Below, piece after piece: positions 21,669-33,654 of a DNA stretch of 64,000 nt. The stretch is taken from assembly GCA_023213315.1 (NCBI GenBank), contig JAKCPI010003285.1, forward strand, positions 1 through 64,000. Reading direction: 5' to 3'. Source of the DNA: Euborellia annulipes. Lineage: Eukaryota > Arthropoda > Insecta > Dermaptera > Anisolabididae. The position numbers and the translations under genes were made by a program. Under the pieces are notes generated by a model, which saw nothing but the letters and a program-made list of their open reading frames with translations, was not told the DNA's origin and did no database searches. The first letter of the stretch is position 1, and every line of letters starts with the position of its first letter.

Positions 21669-24600
21669 TATATATATACAGTATATATAGATTGAAGATT
21701 TGAATATTTTAAATTATTTAAAAAATTATATTTTATTAATTAAAAAATTGAATTATTAAATCTCACAATAATTTTTTTATAATTCGTTATATATATTAAA
21801 TTTCAACTTTCTTATTTTTGTCGTCACGGATTGTGACGTCATGGCTTGTAACGTCATGGCTTTTTACGTCACCTCGTTACAAAGCGACATGCTGATAGAA
21901 GAACCAAAAAATTCGTACCGATATAATAAAAGTTTCACTTTAATAAAAAAATATATTTTTTTTTTGAGAGGATGGAAAACAATTGACGTTCAACGCAAAT
22001 AAGAGAGAGTAAAAGAGTTATCATTAGGGCAAAAGGGCTCAAGTCAGGAGGGAAATAAATAATAGCTACCAACAAATTGACTGTTGTTGGCATGTTTTAT
22101 AATTTAAGTAAAGCTGCTGTTCAATTAGCAAACGAATTTGTTGTTTCGGGTGCCTTTCTACAACTCACCCTGTCCTGTCCTGTATTGATTGTAAACTTGG
22201 ACTCAGTTCACCGAAAACTAATTATTAAAATATCTATGATTGGAGGAATTTTTTTGCTCTCTCGTTCTAACAATTTAAACTAATCAAGAAAAAATTATGA
22301 TCGTTGTTAATTTTTGTAATAGTGTCAAAATACTTTTTTTTATAAAATATATTGGTATACGAGTATAAGCAACGATATGTTTATCAAAATATATTAGGAC
22401 ATAAATGAAAACAATTTAATGAGAAAATATTTATACCATTATCAAGTTTTAAATCTATAGAATTTAATATACAAATTAAATTTGCATGAATATAAAATAT
22501 AAACTTGAAGTTGTGTCAGCAAAATAGACACATAATTCCTTTATATCGAGAGATGAGATAATAAAAAATTTTATTATCATATAATAAAATCGAAAGGAAA
22601 ATTTGTTTAACATGTTAAATACATTTTGTAAATCATATTAAGTGATTCCGTGAGTAATCAGTTGAGTCGGCGTTGGTTATTAAATTATAAAATAACAAAG
22701 TATAATTAATGTGTGAAGTGATTCAAGAAAATTGTGAAATTTCCATACCCAAAGGGAATTCATCCCTGGCAATATTATTATCGATGGTTTAAATATTGGA
22801 TTTTTTTTATATCGGTTAAAACGATGTCCTTTCTAACGTAAACTTGAGCCACGAGAGTCAATAGATCACTACATTTTGCGATTATTATTTATTTAGTGCT
22901 TTATATATTTTATGATTTTCCTCTATTCATTTGTATTTATTTATTTTATAGTTTTAATTGAACATACATATTATTAGCTGCATCGCAATCAATATTTTAT
23001 ATAAGCTAGCAATATTACAAAATCATTAGAGCGAGTTTGTTTAAATAAAATATTATTTAAGTTTTTTCCTTGGCGAAAAATAAGTAACTAAAAATGAAAT
23101 ATATTTTTAATACACTATTGCATATTGAGCTGTTTTCAGTATGTTAACAATTTTTATTGATGAATGATATTTTAATTTTTCCCCTTGATAAAACATGACA
23201 AAATTTTTATAATTTTGTATGAATGGTTGTTTGTCGATCTGATTCGATTCCCCAAAGCCTCTAGTATTACGTATATAATCATATCATTCATCTGAGAGGT
23301 GATTTTGGGCATTTTCGAAATCGGTTTCGTTTCTCGATTATTAATAACAGATAGCCCGAAGGCCCGGTTCGGAACGACCCCGATTTGTCACAAACATGGC
23401 CACACTTGGCAACATATGTCACCGTTGCTGCCAACTTGAGAAGTAAAATAAAAAATAATAATAAAAATAAGAAGGCAAACACTCGAGCAATCTGGACTCA
23501 AGAGAAATTGATAATCGACCGGTGCGAATTCAAACTCAAGACCCAATTGAAAAAGGATCCATACCTTCTTTTAAAATTTTTTTGTGTGTCAAAGATTTTT
23601 ATGACATTCATTTGCTCGAAAATGAAAATTTGAAGGTGTTCTCTCTTGTGTAACAGACAAAATATAAGTTAGAGAATTGGATCAATAAAATAAATAAGTA
23701 CTATTGGCGAGCAATATTAGGGTTGTAAGAGGTCGGGGATTTCGCCATTTTAAGGCTCAAATCCCTCCTATGCCTAAATAAATATTTCGGGAAGTTTTAA
23801 AATACTTCAAAATCTACTTACTCTCAACTAAAGATAATTTTAGAAGCTCTAACTGTAAAATATCTTATAAAACTAAAATTTAAGTTATTTGTTTTGACTG
23901 TGGATTTAGTTATTTGAGAGACAAAGAAGTATAAATTTCTTTGAGTTAATCTGCTGGGTCCCCGGTTCAACAATCAATAAATTTGCATTAATAAATGTAT
24001 CTTGCAATGAACATTGAAAAAATATTTTCGGTTTTTGGAATCGAACTAAATCGAAAAATTTTAAAAAATAGAGCACAATTTTCAGCAAAATACTAAAAAG
24101 TGTATTTGATTAACAATTAATGTATAAAGATAAATGTATAATAAAATATCTTTGTAAAATTTCTGATGGAGACTAAAGTGATCCGAAATAATGTTGTAAA
24201 TCGGGTTTCATTGTAAACCAAAAACCAATAATAAAACGACTCAATCAACTTTTAAGAGAGAACTATTAATAATTTACATTGAAGATCTCATCTTTCGGGT
24301 TCTTCATAATAAAGAGAAAAAGCGACGGTGACAATAATTGGACAAGGCCGTCGCACGGCCTGACGGTGAAAAGATAACTTTATGTTACGTTTAATTAATT
24401 ATAAAAGAAACTAGTTGAGCCCAGGGAAAAACAGTTTATTTTCAATTTTCAAAACATTATAATAACAACAACATGAGAAAAACATCCGTTAGTCAGAAAG
24501 CGAAAAACTTAAACATTACAATCATAACATTTATATTATTTAAAAAATCAGGCTGAAATTAGAATATCTGAATGTTTGTTTATTAATATTTATCATTTTT

Positions 24601-25440
24601 AACTAATCAATATCGGTAAGTATCCTAAATATATAAAAAATAGTAATCTTAAATAAAAAGAATAAATTGTCGTTTCGCTTAAATCAACGAACGCACCTTT
24701 CTTTAAATGAAAATCTGAATCAAGAGAATAAAGTTTTCAAGGAGAAAAGTCCTAAGAAAGTGGAAATTAGTCACCTCCTGCCAATTCTTTGTGGAAATAA
24801 ATACAAAAGTGAACTACAAGTCTCAAGCATGGGCCGAGAATAGAATTTTTTACTTCAAATAAAACTTTCAGGAAAGTGGAATGGCTGACGGTGGGAGTTA
24901 ACGAGAAATTTTCAACGATTTCTTGCTAAATTCACAGAAAAGACAAACAAGTAAAATGGCTCCGGAACAATTTTCCTATTGTGTTCTATTTCTACTGAAT
25001 CGAATAAATTTCTCCCTCAGCGGTGATGTTTACTCAAAGAATAGTAAGTAGGTATTAAGAAACTAAAAAAGTCTTGTTATTGTCCAACGATTATTTGCCG
25101 GACTTCAAAATATAATAATAAAATTTACCTAACAAGCAATTTTCTTTAGAAACAAAAGATCTCTCAATAAATTATACTACTTAAATGTAATTCAATTTTC
25201 TTAAAAAAATGGCTGTGGCGTAAGTAAATTAGAATAAAATGAAATAAATCCAAATAAACGTCTATATTTTTATATCAAAATATATAATATACAGTAATAA
25301 CAATATAGAAAATATAAATGGTAAGGAAAACATATAAATGTATAATAATTTTCCTATTTATTTGAATAATATCAATATATATTAGAGCCCTGCACGGGTA
25401 CAGGTAAACCCGTAGGCCCGTAGCCCGCCCGGCCCGTGTA
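21669..25440. other. Longest stretch with little repeat signal
   Basis: No coding gene found. 21827-21890 has three GTCATGGCTT-like units including TGACGTCA, the cAMP-response-element consensus. 23285-23640 holds overlapping short frames on both strands with no known motif. 24300-24380 contains a short GC-rich CCGTCGCACGGCC patch. If a single-copy or regulatory region exists in the window this is a good candidate. Confidence 0.4.
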
Positions 25441-25701
25441 AAGTGGTCTTCAAAAGATTTCAATGGCAAAATGAGAATATACATTTTAAAGAGCATCTAA
25501 AAAATAAGTGATGTGAATTTTAATCAAAATCGTTGGACCGAATTTCGAGAAAATCGAAAAAACTGAAAAATTGCAACGGTAAAGTACTAGTACTTTTTGG
25601 ACTATTTTGTTCAAAAACTTCCAGTCGCGTCCCATGGAGGTATCGAACTTAAATATAAAATTTCAACCTCCTAACTCTTTTCATTCTTGAGATATTTTGT
25701 T

Positions 25702-25732
<31 letters not shown>

Positions 25733-25862
25733 TAGTTGCGAAAACTACTTTTTTGGATTCAGGGGAAAAACGTGTATATCCATCAAAATCTCGACATCGA
25801 ATTTTTGAAATGAAACCAATAGTTTCTATATATTAACATCTATAGGTAAGAGAAAGTAAAAA
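25441..25862 (-). mobile_element. Family A element, minus, 3'-truncated
   Basis: Reading on minus: TTTACTTTCTCTTACC hairpin, TCGATGTCGAGATTTTGATG, a GT microsatellite (CA run at 25701-25729), and the body to AAGACCACTTTA. The 3' hairpin is missing. Confidence 0.8.
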
Positions 25863-25894
25863 TTGCAAAATTTTTTTGTGTTTTTACAATTTTT

Positions 25895-25961
25895 TTTACG
25901 ACCCTACAAAGTTTTTCTACGACCCAGTTCCAGTTTGCGACCCACACTTTGGGAAACGCTG
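25895..25961 (-). mobile_element. hAT end (CAGCGTTTCCCAAAG type)
   Basis: On minus: CAGCGTTTCCCAAAGTGTGG then GTCGCAAACTGG, a widespread animal hAT terminus. The other end is not found. It abuts a tRNA-like sequence. Confidence 0.5.
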
Positions 25962-26006
25962 CTCTAGACCACAAGTTCCGTGGTTCGACTCCCGGAGATG
26001 CTTACT
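25962..26006 (+). repeat. Partial tRNA-like sequence
   Basis: GACCACAAGTTCCGTGGTTC continuing to GACTCCCGGAG contains a B-box match. The 5' half is cut by the adjoining hAT end. Confidence 0.35.
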
Positions 26007-27476
26007 TTTTAGGTTGTTTGAGCTAATAAATATTATCTCATCAATCCTAATAAGTTAGTATTATTTTCTTAAAGATTTCTTCTCAAAAGGTATTTTTTTA
26101 AGGAAATTTCTACCGGATTTTAATTTAGATTTAAAGTTAACTTTTCACAGCGGAATCTCAACCATATTTATTTATCTTGTATATCAAACTGTCTATACAT
26201 CACTCGATAATAACAAAATGTGAGATTGTTGGATCTACATTGCAGAACAAACATTCACCTGTTATCTCTTTTGACAATTATTGTTAAATCAAATGTGTTG
26301 GAACGTTTAGATATTGTATATCAGTGCAACTAATATATGTAGTATACGTCTATAGAACAAAGAACGGCAATCATAATATAAATCATTTTAACATAAATGG
26401 AAACAGTTGAGTTCCTGGGATTTTTCGAACAGATTAGATTCCTATTTTTGAAGTAATAAGTTAATAAAATCGAATTTTTATTTGATTTTTTTTTATTGTT
26501 AAAGAAAATTAATAGCTTTAATTTTAAATTTTACCTATTTCATTTAGGCTTAGATAAAAGAACTCATTCTCTTCATCCCTCCAAATCAAGCCCTTAATTT
26601 CGATTATTATTAATTTTACAATTTTACTTTCTCACACTATCTATATGAAATTAGACAATTTAATAAAATTAAAAAAAATCTGGTTTCTGGAATATATACT
26701 AGAAGAAGAGCAGCAGTTGCATCTCATACTTACTTATGATTAGTCAGGTTAAAAAGGCGGAAAAGATTAAGAACTTTGTTTGATAAAGGTAACTGGTAAA
26801 TTCTTTCAAAATTTGTATGAATACTGGGTATACCCTGGTATATTTATAAAAAAGTCACTGTGCTTTTAGAGCAGAGGCAAAATCTCTTGCTTTATGGTCA
26901 AAAGGTCAGTTGTCCGCTTATAGCCGTGAGCGATAAAATGTGTTTAAAGTACATTGGTAATAATAATTTAAATAAACATGGATGGCAGACCCACATATGA
27001 GTGTATATGAATTCCCGCGAATATATATTAATACATATAAACCTAAAATGACTTGTCAAGAAAAAGGGCCATAAATAGAGTATAAAATAAGAGTCAAAAA
27101 TGTTGGCTTGAATTTTTTCTATATAAGCGAATAATTTTTTGAAAAAAATAATTAACTTTCAAAATTATTATTACAAATGAAAAAAATTATTCGAGATGTA
27201 AGTTGTGGCTGCGTAATTATTATTTATTGAATTGCATTACAGTGGCGCTATCAGAAAACAGACAGAGTGAAATTAAAAAAAAAATAGCATAATTAAGGGT
27301 TTTGTATAAAGTAAAAGTGTGTATTTTTTATGGGGAGGTGTAGTAAATTTGAATTAAATATTTTTTGTTTCAACTCACCAGGACTGTGCAAATAGTAGTT
27401 GGAAAGGTGATAGGTCTTTTCAGCCCAAATAAAATATATAAATAATTTATATATTTATTTTATTAAAAATCTTTTA
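26007..27476. other. AT-rich DNA, no gene seen
   Basis: No shared repeats and no frame with recognisable protein motifs. A decayed ACTTTCTC scrap lies near 26623. Confidence 0.5.
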
Positions 27477-27537
27477 GATCTCAGACCGTCGGGTTTCGGC
27501 TACTCTGCTGTAAGCCTTCCTCAGTGAGGACGGGATC
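27477..27537 (-). ncRNA. Hammerhead ribozyme candidate with complete stem III
   Basis: On the minus strand: CTCA (stem I), core CTGAGGA (plus 27518-27524), one unpaired A, stem II GGCT/AGCC around an 11-nt loop, GAA, stem III ACC-CGAC-GGT, then C and TGAG closing stem I (plus 27480-27483). Stem III is an intramolecular 3-bp stem with a 4-nt loop, so a single molecule could fold. Flanks are AT-rich and no inverted arm was found. Confidence 0.6.
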
Positions 27538-27696
27538 TAAAGTTCAGAATATAATAATTTTAAATTATGTAATTGTTTTTATTAAAAATAATAAATTTAT
27601 ATTTACCTTTTCTAAAGGTACGGGATGTCAACGGCTACTCGAAGATTGTGGTGAGTGTAATGTTTATAAATAATTTAAAAAAATTTTTATTATTAT

Positions 27697-27817
27697 TATT
27701 TTTACTTTCTCGTATAGAGAAAGTATTGTAATCGTAAAAAATTCGACGTCGAGATTTTGATATTTCTCCACGTTTTAGACCTCCCTGAGTTCAAAAATAC
27801 CATTTTGGGCATTATGT

Positions 27818-27868
<51 letters not shown>

Positions 27869-28215
27869 CACGATTGCTTAAAAACCAAAGTAGCTAGATG
27901 GATGAAATTTGGTATATGGTCCTTACACTAAAATTCTAGACTTCTATCAACTTTTGGAGTAAATACGTCACTTGGAAGTAGTACTTTACCTAATAAGTTT
28001 TTTCAGGAATTTCGAAATTTTCAATTTCTTTATTATATTATGATAAAATACTCAATTTTAAAAAGTTTTTATACTTTGACATTTTTCCGAAAACTGAATA
28101 GTTTTTGAAATAATCACAGAAGAAAAAGACATTTTTCGTTAATTTTGGAAAGAAAAATCAAAACAAAATCATACAGGTGTCATTAAAAAACATGTAAATA
28201 TAAACAAATCCATTT
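27697..28215 (+). repeat. Family A' repeat, copy 1
   Basis: A distant relative of family A: ACTTTCTCGTATAGAGAAAG hairpin, TCGACGTCGAGATTTTGAT, a long GT run, then GAACACGATTGCTTAAAAAC and a body shared with 56066-56460. Non-coding. Confidence 0.75.
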
Positions 28216-28346
28216 GTTTCACAAATTATAGGTCTCCGGACCTTATGCACTGATATATATAACGTTTGATTTGTGTTCGGTTTCCAATAATAATATGCAA
28301 TCATCGTGCTGCGAAAGCTATATTAGACAAGTAAATTATTATTTTA

Positions 28347-28806
28347 TTGCGAATTAATGGATGCGAGAAAAAAAAGGCAATTTCACTATCTAGTTGTGGC
28401 GTCGAATTAGTGAAATTAATCAAAGATTTAGTGACACCAAAGAAGTTAGATAAATTATTTTTTGAAGTTAGGGTACCATTATTAACTAAACACTTCAGTC
28501 CGCGACCTAATAGGTATGTTGAATGTTTTAAGTTCCGAATGCGTTATCAGCTGTCTACGGAATACGTTATGGAACACGTCACTAATTTGCGAAGAATGTG
28601 TTAATTTTATGAATTCAAGGATATGGATGAAGAAATTGTCGATCAGTTAATTAATGGATTAACAGATGAAACCATTTCTCAAAGATTGATGTCTGAAAAA
28701 TCTCTTTCTTTGAAGAAGGCTTCAAGTGTTTCTGTGGCTGGGGAAATTTCTAAAAAGCATTTAAGAAACAGAAATGATGAATCAAGCCATTCTCATTCAA
28801 AAATCG
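28347..28806 (+). pseudogene. Ty3/gypsy gag fragment
   Basis: Two frames separated by a stop at 28602-28604 carry the gag capsid signature: KHFSPRPN, a basic RF/FKFR helix, TNLRRM, and then DEEIVDQLINGL with RLMSE. In the intact family these are continuous and lead to a zinc knuckle, which is missing. The first frame begins at TTG, not ATG. It ends where the inverted integrase begins. Confidence 0.75.
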
Positions 28807-29012
28807 TGAGAATTCTGAACTTGTGAATGTAGTACCATTATCAGATACAAGCGTTTGGCGAATACCATGTACAGAAAAGATTTTCCTAGCCTTAATAAAC
28901 TTGAAATATTTTTCATTACAACTACTTCAGGCCATCGCGAATAAGAATCAAATAAAATTAATAAAATTTTACCATCAATGGGACCCGCAAAATCCACTTG
29001 CACCCTCAGATG
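28807..29012 (-). pseudogene. Integrase catalytic-core fragment, inverted
   Basis: On the minus strand VDFAGPIDGK and SYSRWPEV contain the first catalytic Asp of the DDE integrase core. The second Asp context (SDNGT) is present but in another frame, so a frameshift separates them. The catalytic Glu region and zinc-binding domain are absent. It belongs to the same retrotransposon class as the neighbouring gag but points the other way. Confidence 0.75.
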
Positions 29013-29166
29013 TTGATATATATGTTATAATGTTTGAGTTGTGTTCGGTTTCCAAGTGTTACACATTGTTTTGGTTACTATTTATCGTCATATATATATT
29101 TGATTTTGATTTGAATAAACCAACCATATATTTTGTAGAAAATCTTTTCTTATTCTGTACACATCA

Positions 29167-30155
29167 TGTGCTCCCATTCCAAAAAAAAAAAAAATAATAA
29201 TAATAATAATAAAAATAAATATATATAGTAGGATTGCACGATAGAGGTGAAAAGAGGGGGGTTAGTTGCGGTGCAGGAAGAAAAATTCACGATACAAAAA
29301 AAAAAAATAATAAAGATTGGCGTTTCGGCGATAATAATACTTTCATTAAAATTATCCATTATCATAAAAAGTGACCCGTAGATATAAATATCAAATTTCA
29401 AAACTATAGCTCAGCGGGAAGGGTCTTAAAAAAAGACTAAAAGTTGGTGACCTTGAAAAAGTAAGTAAAATAAAAGCATTTAATTAAAAAAATCCATTAC
29501 TTTTTATATATTTCATACAGGCCTATAGGGTAAGAGAAAGTAATAAATAAACTATTCAAACATCTGTTCCCAATCAATTTCTTAGTTACTGAAAATCAAC
29601 TAGCAAATGTTCCAACACCTATATATTGTACTGACAACAACAACTTGGTTAAGTTTGCTAATAAACAACTACTGAATAGAAAGTCAGAAAATCATCTTTG
29701 TAAATGACAAATAATAAATTAAAAGAACCCTTATATCAATAAATGAAATATACCAGCCTGACATTGATCCGTTCAGTTTGGCAGCCCTAGCTTAAATCAG
29801 TATTAATGATATCCCCTCATCTTTTTTCGTCAATAAGTACTTTTAAAGCACTTTTCCCCTCTTTCATCCGAGCATTAATTTACGAGATTTAATCACCCTA
29901 ATTATGTCTTGAGATGCATAAAGAATATCTAATTCCTCATTATGAATCTCTATAAAAGTGTGTCTTAAAATAGCACATATATGTATTGGAGACAGTTCTG
30001 AGTACGGTAAGCGAGGGTGTCAAGGGAACAACAATTTATCCCGGAATACTATTCCAGGAATAGTAAATTACTAAGTAAAGAAATAATACCATGGTTTGTA
30101 GAAATTAGTTCCTTTGCTTGCTGTAAGATTGCTAACAAAAATAACCAATTCACCA
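29167..30155. other. Poly(A)/AAT tract and AT-rich DNA
   Basis: An A run and AAT repeats (29181-29210) mark the tail of the retroposon interrupted by the gypsy relic. Around 29310-29345 a minus-strand CGCCGAAACGCCAATC resembles the hammerhead-type arm but the core is lost. 29506-29543 is half of a family A hairpin. No gene. Confidence 0.45.
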
Positions 30156-30230
30156 GGGCCGGGTCTAGGGGGGATGGGCAGTGGGAGCATGTGTCCCGGC
30201 GGCAGATATCAGGGGGCGTCAAAATAGGTG
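30156..30230 (+). mobile_element. hAT left end (CAGGGCCGG type)
   Basis: CAGGGCCGGGTCTAGGGGGG and GGCGGCAGATATCAGGGGGC match the minus strand of the complete MITE at 42493-42687. The right end is not found; 30231-30778 is otherwise unassigned. Confidence 0.5.
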
Positions 30231-30778
30231 GCCACAAGTGGTCCACAAAGACAAAATGAAATTAGCATTTAGGCATTTGGCGCCTCTAGGCAGTGTACTT
30301 TTGTGACCCCTCCCCTTCCACCTCCCCAACACCGAGAAATACCCTAACACGCTGGTGGACTTCTTATACCTTTTCAAAATTAAATACTTTTCTATTTGAA
30401 ACAAAAATTAGAGTGTAATGTAAATTTTCACAAATTTTGCCGCACCAGGCGCCTGCCCAAATTAGTTATTAAGAAACGTTTGAAAAGTGAACATATCGCA
30501 ATCAAAGGTATCCAAGAAATTAACGAATTCTTTTTACCAAATGCATAATTTATAAATATATTCGTATTCAAATTCCCACCTCCTCTAAGAAACAAGAATT
30601 ATAAATATTCGTGGCGGATATATGGTTAGGTCCGTGATTTCAGAGCCTAGGGCGGCAAAATATTAGAGGCTAGAAAATTTTAGACTCAAATTTAAAGAAA
30701 GATTAAAATTTTATAATCAATTTGGCTTAGTTACAGTGAAGCCGTGGGAAAAGGGAGGGGCGGCTATATTAATATTAA

Positions 30779-31837
30779 TACCCTGGTAGGAATACACAAT
30801 TGGGCCAAGCCTCGGACCAGGCTTGGACCAATCGTGCCGAGCATTGGGCGAGGTTTGGGGCAAGCCTTGTCTAACCATTGGGCGAGGCTTGGTCCAAGCC
30901 TTGGAATGATAACAATGTACCCAGCCTTGGGAATCAAAAAAACCAAGGTTGGCCCAAGCCTCGAGAATCAAATAAACCAAGGTTGGCCCAAGCCTTGGAA
31001 AACAAAAAATGGATGGTCGATCCAAGCCTCGAGGAAAAAAAAGTTGTTTCTCGAGAGATTTGAACTCGAGCTTTTTGGTTTTGTTCTTCATTTGTTCACT
31101 GCCTTTACGCTCTCGTACACAGTTGTTATATTGATATGGCTCTCTTTTAAGCTATTTGATTTGCCTTTTATTTTAGATAAATAAACTTTATCAAACAACC
31201 ACAAGATTTAAAATATATGTTACTGTTTTTTCAATTAATAGTACTTGATTTAATTTAATTTTTTTTTTTTTTTAATTACATGATGGGTCAATTAAGCATT
31301 GGGCCAAGCCTGGTCCGAGGCTTGGCCCAATGGTCACTACCCAAGGCTCGGTTTAATAATATATTACCATTGGGCCAAGCCTCGGTCCAGGCTTGGTCCA
31401 TTCGTCTTCCCAAGGCTCGGTTTAATACTATTGGGCCAAGCCTGGTCCGAGGCTTGATCCAAGGCTTGGCCCAATGGTATTATATTATTAAACCGAGCCT
31501 TGGGAAGACGATTGGACCAAGCCTGGACCGAGGCTTGGCCCAATGGTATTATATTATTAAACCGAGCCTTGGGTAGTGACCATTGGGCCAAGCCTCGGAC
31601 CAGGCTTGGTCCAATCGTCTTCCCAAGGCTCGGTTTAATAATATAATAACATTGGGCCAAGCCTTGGATCAAGCCTCGGACCAGGCTTGGCCCAATAGTA
31701 TTAAACCGAGCCTTGGGAAGACGAATGGACCAAGCCTCGGACCAGGCTTGGCCCAATGGTCACTACTCAAGGCTCGGCAAATGACAACTGGCCCAAGGTT
31801 CGGCCAATTGTCAGCATTGGCAATTCCTACCAGGGTA
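30779..31837. repeat. Hierarchical palindromic satellite-like element
   Basis: Bounded by inverted TACCCTGGTAGGAAT (30779-30793 and 31823-31837). The interior repeats a palindromic unit of the form GGGCCAAGCCT-C/G-GG-CC-x-AGGCTTGGCCC many times, separated by CACTACCCAAGGCTCGG and TTTAATAATATAAT-like spacers. Blocks 31366-31546 and 31582-31763 are inverted copies of each other. A non-palindromic 190-bp spacer lies at 31090-31280. All long frames here read the repeat on both strands and are not genes. Confidence 0.85.
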
Positions 31838-33654
31838 AGGAGGGGACGGCAAATTAAATTTTGCTTATTTGTAATAGGAAGAGGTTTGCAACCAAATGAA
31901 AAGAGCCTCTATTATTAAATAAACAAAAAGTTATTAAAAACGACCCATGTGAAAATATTGAGCATCGCCATCGACAACCGGCTTGAAGGCTGCTAATTCG
32001 ACCTTCTACTAAAAGCCCGGCAGGTGTCGGACAATCAGGAATCGTCATTAGGAAGGAAGTGGGCAAGAGCGGCTCGACGAAAACTGGCAAAAAAAATATG
32101 ATTAATATTTATTTAAATCATCTGGATACCAAATGATATAAATAAAAGTGCCTCATGTTCAAATTCACTTCATGGCAAAAAATTTCCAATTCTATTTGAA
32201 ATGCTTACTTTTGAGGAAGAAAACAGAAACCCACTTCAATAATCTCACAGGAATGTAACTACAAAGTTTCAGTTATGGCACTAATGACGGAAGAGAGTAT
32301 CTTCGAATCAGAATTTAGATTAAAATTATATTTTATAAAAGAATTATTAAAATTTGGGTTGATGTTAGTTGCTGATCGGGAAGATAAAGTACAGGAGAAT
32401 GCAATAAAAGAGAACCTTTGGTTTTCAAACTTTGGACTTTAGGACTAGCAGTCCCAGAAAATAGGTAAAAAATGGCTCTTTTTGGACATGCTTCTCCTTT
32501 TGTTTTTATTTTCTTCCTGGCTGCATGTGACTATTGGTCATTATAGGTCTTCGGACCTTATGCACCCATTCCAAAAAAAAAAAAAAAAAAAAAAATTAAT
32601 GGTGTTGTCTCTGGCCCAGGAGTCCCTTGAGGGCTAAAGAGTTGCAAACAATCTTTCTTTTTAACGTACTACAACATACTAAAATTTGGGAGAAATCCAC
32701 GACCCCTGGTCGAAAAGTAAAAGAAAAATTATGTACAAAAGATATATAGGCACCCCCTCATCTAGTGACGCCCCAGGCTCCTAAGTCTCGATACCCCTCT
32801 GGAGATCGTAAAAAAAAATATTAAAAAAATCAAAACAAATGTATTCTAGGCTGGATTTTTTTAAATTTTCCTGGTATATACATCTTTCTATACAAGCAAA
32901 TTTATACTGATCTATATATATATGTTTTTCATCTACTCACATCTCAATTTTATCTTGTTATTTTGAAAAGAAAATTTACTTTCTCGATTTTTTTGTCTTT
33001 TGTTTACAGATTAAAAATTTTGATTGTCAATTTCAATTTTTTTTTTTTTTAATTACAACAAAATATTAATATTATTCATGAAAAGATAATCTCTCAACAT
33101 CGAATACAAGTAATAGCTTTTGATTTTGATCATTTTCTATTGAAATTCCAAAGAGAGAACAGGAAGGCTTTTTGGTCGGAATTGAACAAACCTTTAGGCA
33201 TCTACGAATGCAAATCAATATTGATTTATTGTAAATTCGCACCTCCCTTGCAAACTCCTCATCCCTCCCTCCGGGCTTCTTCTCTGACACTCCAACTTTT
33301 CATTCTTTTGTATCTGCATGCGGAGAGAACAAAAACACTAAAAAAACAATGAAACATATTTTCATAGTTCCGGGCGATTAAGCCACACTCTTGTTACAAG
33401 AATGAGGACACTTTATACTAAGATGGAACAAGTTATTTCATAACAGGGGGATATCGATGGCAACATAACGGGCGGAGTCTTCGAGTGCTCGTGTCATTTT
33501 TTCTTGTTTTTAGACCATTAAACAAAGACATATTTGAACGATTCAGTTTTATTAACTATTCTCTATGAATTATTTAGAAGTCACAATTTTTGAAATAAAA
33601 TCGATCTAAAACAAAAACTCATATATTCAGGAGATCTTCTTTTGTATAATTAAT
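31838..33654. other. AT-rich DNA with small repeat scraps
   Basis: 32105-32155 carries a piece of the S-family SINE body (ATCTGGATACCAAATGATAT). 32546-32602 is a retroposon tail, GGTCTTCGGACCTTATGCAC then CCATTCC and a poly(A), the unfilled counterpart of the gypsy site. No gene is supported. Confidence 0.5.

Larger units (their letters stand above)
28251..29166 (+). mobile_element. Rearranged Ty3/gypsy-type relic with LTR-like ends
   Basis: The left end TGATATATATAACGTTTGA and the right segment at 29014, TGATATATATGTTATAATG, share TTGTGTTCGGTTTCCA and behave as two pieces of one LTR in direct orientation. The right one contains AATAAA and ends ACACATCA at 29166, so the LTR reads TGAT...ATCA. 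Between them lie a plus-strand gag fragment and an integrase fragment in the opposite orientation. The element interrupts GGACCTTATGCA...CCCATTCCAAAA, a sequence seen uninterrupted at 32551-32580. No primer-binding site, protease or reverse transcriptase remains. Confidence 0.6.

Noticed and set aside
29308..29350. Hammerhead motif around CGCCGAAACGCC
   Set aside because: The CTGANGA core is replaced by TTAATGA and no stem I can be drawn.
31280..31756. Overlapping long frames on both strands rich in GLAQW and PKARFN repeats
   Set aside because: They read the palindromic satellite; the same peptides appear on both strands because the DNA is self-complementary.
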